Shown here piece by piece: positions 63,043 through 64,000 of a stretch of DNA of 64,000 nucleotides. Below the pieces are notes generated by a model that saw nothing but the letters and a program-made list of their open reading frames with translations, made no database searches and had not been told where the DNA came from. The stretch lies in assembly GCA_030323885.1 (NCBI GenBank), contig CM059194.1:27128363-27192362 (forward strand). Direction: 5' to 3'. Numbering within the stretch: the stretch's first letter is position 1; each line of letters opens with the position of its first letter. This DNA is from Branchipolynoe longqiensis. Taxonomy: Eukaryota; Annelida; Polychaeta; Phyllodocida; Polynoidae. A program made the position numbers and the translations under genes.

Positions 63043-63633
63043 CATCATCATCATCATGCTGTCGGTCGCGATGCGACAAAGACTGCTTTCATTACTTGAC
63101 TGCCGCTCTCCATTTAGCTCTCTGCTGTGAGAGTTGCGTCCATGAGTCGGTCTTAATGTCTCTCAGCTTCAGGTTTCTCTTGATGGTATCCCTGAACCGG
63201 AGACGGGGGCACCCTCTCTTTCTGTAGCCAGAAGACAGTTGAGAATAGAGGATCTGCTTTGGTAGCCTGTCTGATGACATCCTCATGAGGTGTCCAGTCC
63301 ACCGGAGATTCTTTTTGATCAGAAGATCTTCCATAGAGGGCAGCCCCATCCATTTGAGTACATTTCATGAAAGCTGCCTGCAAAAGTGTTGAAGTGCTGC
63401 TGGCTTTTGCAAGTTACCAGCGGCACTCTCTCGGGGAGCAAATAGAGGTTTCACACCGGCAAGAACATGTCAAGACAGGCGCAAAACTATTTGTCCCTGC
63501 AGTGGCTGGTCGGGAGATGTTGGGAGTTCCATACATCAACCGCCCTTAATGCTGCCACAGTGACATGGATTTCTGTTTAGGGTTTGCTCCCTTAGCCTTC
63601 GGTTCTGTCAAGGACCCGTACCACAAGGCAGTG
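63043..63633 (-). mobile_element. LINE-3 tail nested in the inner MITE
   Basis: The minus strand ends in a (GAT)n tail (63043-63058). GTTCTAT repeats at 63036-63042 and 63634-63640. Confidence 0.9.
63092..63349 (-). pseudogene. C-terminus of LINE-3 reverse transcriptase
   Basis: 85 codons with LRWTGHLMRMSSDRLPKQ and KRDTIKRNLK-like tail (here RDTIKRNLKLRDIK). Longer than the 42-kb copy by about 21 codons. Upstream codons (to 63383) shift frame. Confidence 0.85.
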
Positions 63634-64000
63634 GTTCTATACTGAAGTTATTTTTGCCCGTATTTAGACTATGTTGGTATTCACCCCTACTACAAGTATG
63701 GGGCGAATTTTTATCTAGTGAAATGGGAGAGAATGCAAAAAGACAAGATGGCTGCCATAGAATGCCGTCGATTTCGCTTTCCAAGTCTATTAAACATGTT
63801 TTTTTGTGTTATTTTCAGTAGCGGGTAAATATTAAGATAGATTTGAAGAATATATTTTGCTCTTAAATTAAGAATGTATCTGCTCATTTCATTTACCCTG
63901 CTCATTTCATTTACCAAACATGTAGATCCTTTCACCAACTTTTATATAGGGTTGTTTTTCACCCCTACTCAGGCTACTGCAGTACCGAGTGAATATTTTA

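Larger units (their letters stand above)
62708..63717. mobile_element. inner MITE family M, itself split by a LINE tail
   Basis: TAGATAAAAGAACACC to TTTTTATCTA. GTGAAATGG at 62699-62707 and 63718-63726 is its 9-bp duplication in the outer MITE. The insert is 63043-63633. Confidence 0.92.
62556..64000. mobile_element. outer MITE family M, split by another copy
   Basis: The left part 62556-62707 continues at 63727 after the inner element: 'gagagaatgcaaaaagacaa' and 'gccgtcgatttcgctttcc'. It runs to the window end. Confidence 0.85.

Overview
The window looks like repeat-rich intergenic or pericentromeric DNA from an animal nuclear genome. The signs are autonomous and truncated non-LTR retrotransposons, tRNA-derived SINEs with poly(CAAA)-type tails and target-site duplications (TSDs), many short inverted-repeat elements (MITEs), a 49-bp satellite, very long GT-rich minisatellites, and no operon-like coding. 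The mix (several tRNA-headed SINE families, a tyrosine-recombinase retrotransposon, RTE-like and CR1/Jockey-like LINEs) suits a marine invertebrate, but I cannot name the species from sequence alone. No complete host gene is visible. Three short stretches (11852-12186, 48138-48257, 51322-51506) look like single exons or exon remnants.

Layout. 0-7.5 kb: SINEs, a LINE tail fragment, TTAA-flanked MITEs, a six-unit tandem array grown from a SINE tail, and a MITE with a 9-bp TSD. 7.7-15.6 kb: GT-rich minisatellites, including a 90-bp unit family, invaded by a foldback MITE (9582-10132), a Tc1/pogo-like short element (13409-13900) and two full SINEs. 15.7-19.2 kb: more MITEs and SINEs. 19.26-26.05 kb: a 49-bp satellite array split by a near-complete RTE-like LINE (21069-24084) with a clean 9-bp TSD. 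26.6-30.0 kb: a second, CR1/Jockey-type LINE on the minus strand. 32.1-33.5 and 36.7-38.3 kb: two opposed copies of the RNase H end of a third LINE. 35.2-36.5 kb: a LINE 3'-UTR copy broken by a TAA-flanked MITE and a SINE scrap. 39-51 kb: nested SINE/MITE/LINE debris.

52.35-57.82 kb holds the most structured element: a tyrosine-recombinase (Ngaro/PAT-like) retrotransposon on the minus strand with intact split direct repeats (A1 ... B1-A2-B2), gag with zinc-finger motifs, and an RT-RNase H pol broken only by in-frame stops. It has no recombinase gene; only a short possible vestige remains. 58.4-64 kb: foldback elements and a three-level nest (LINE tail in MITE in MITE).

The sequences interact mainly as parasites and hosts. 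LINEs supply 3' tails that SINEs may share, SINEs and MITEs land in satellites and in each other, and some tails have expanded into tandem arrays. Insertion order can be read from the TSDs.
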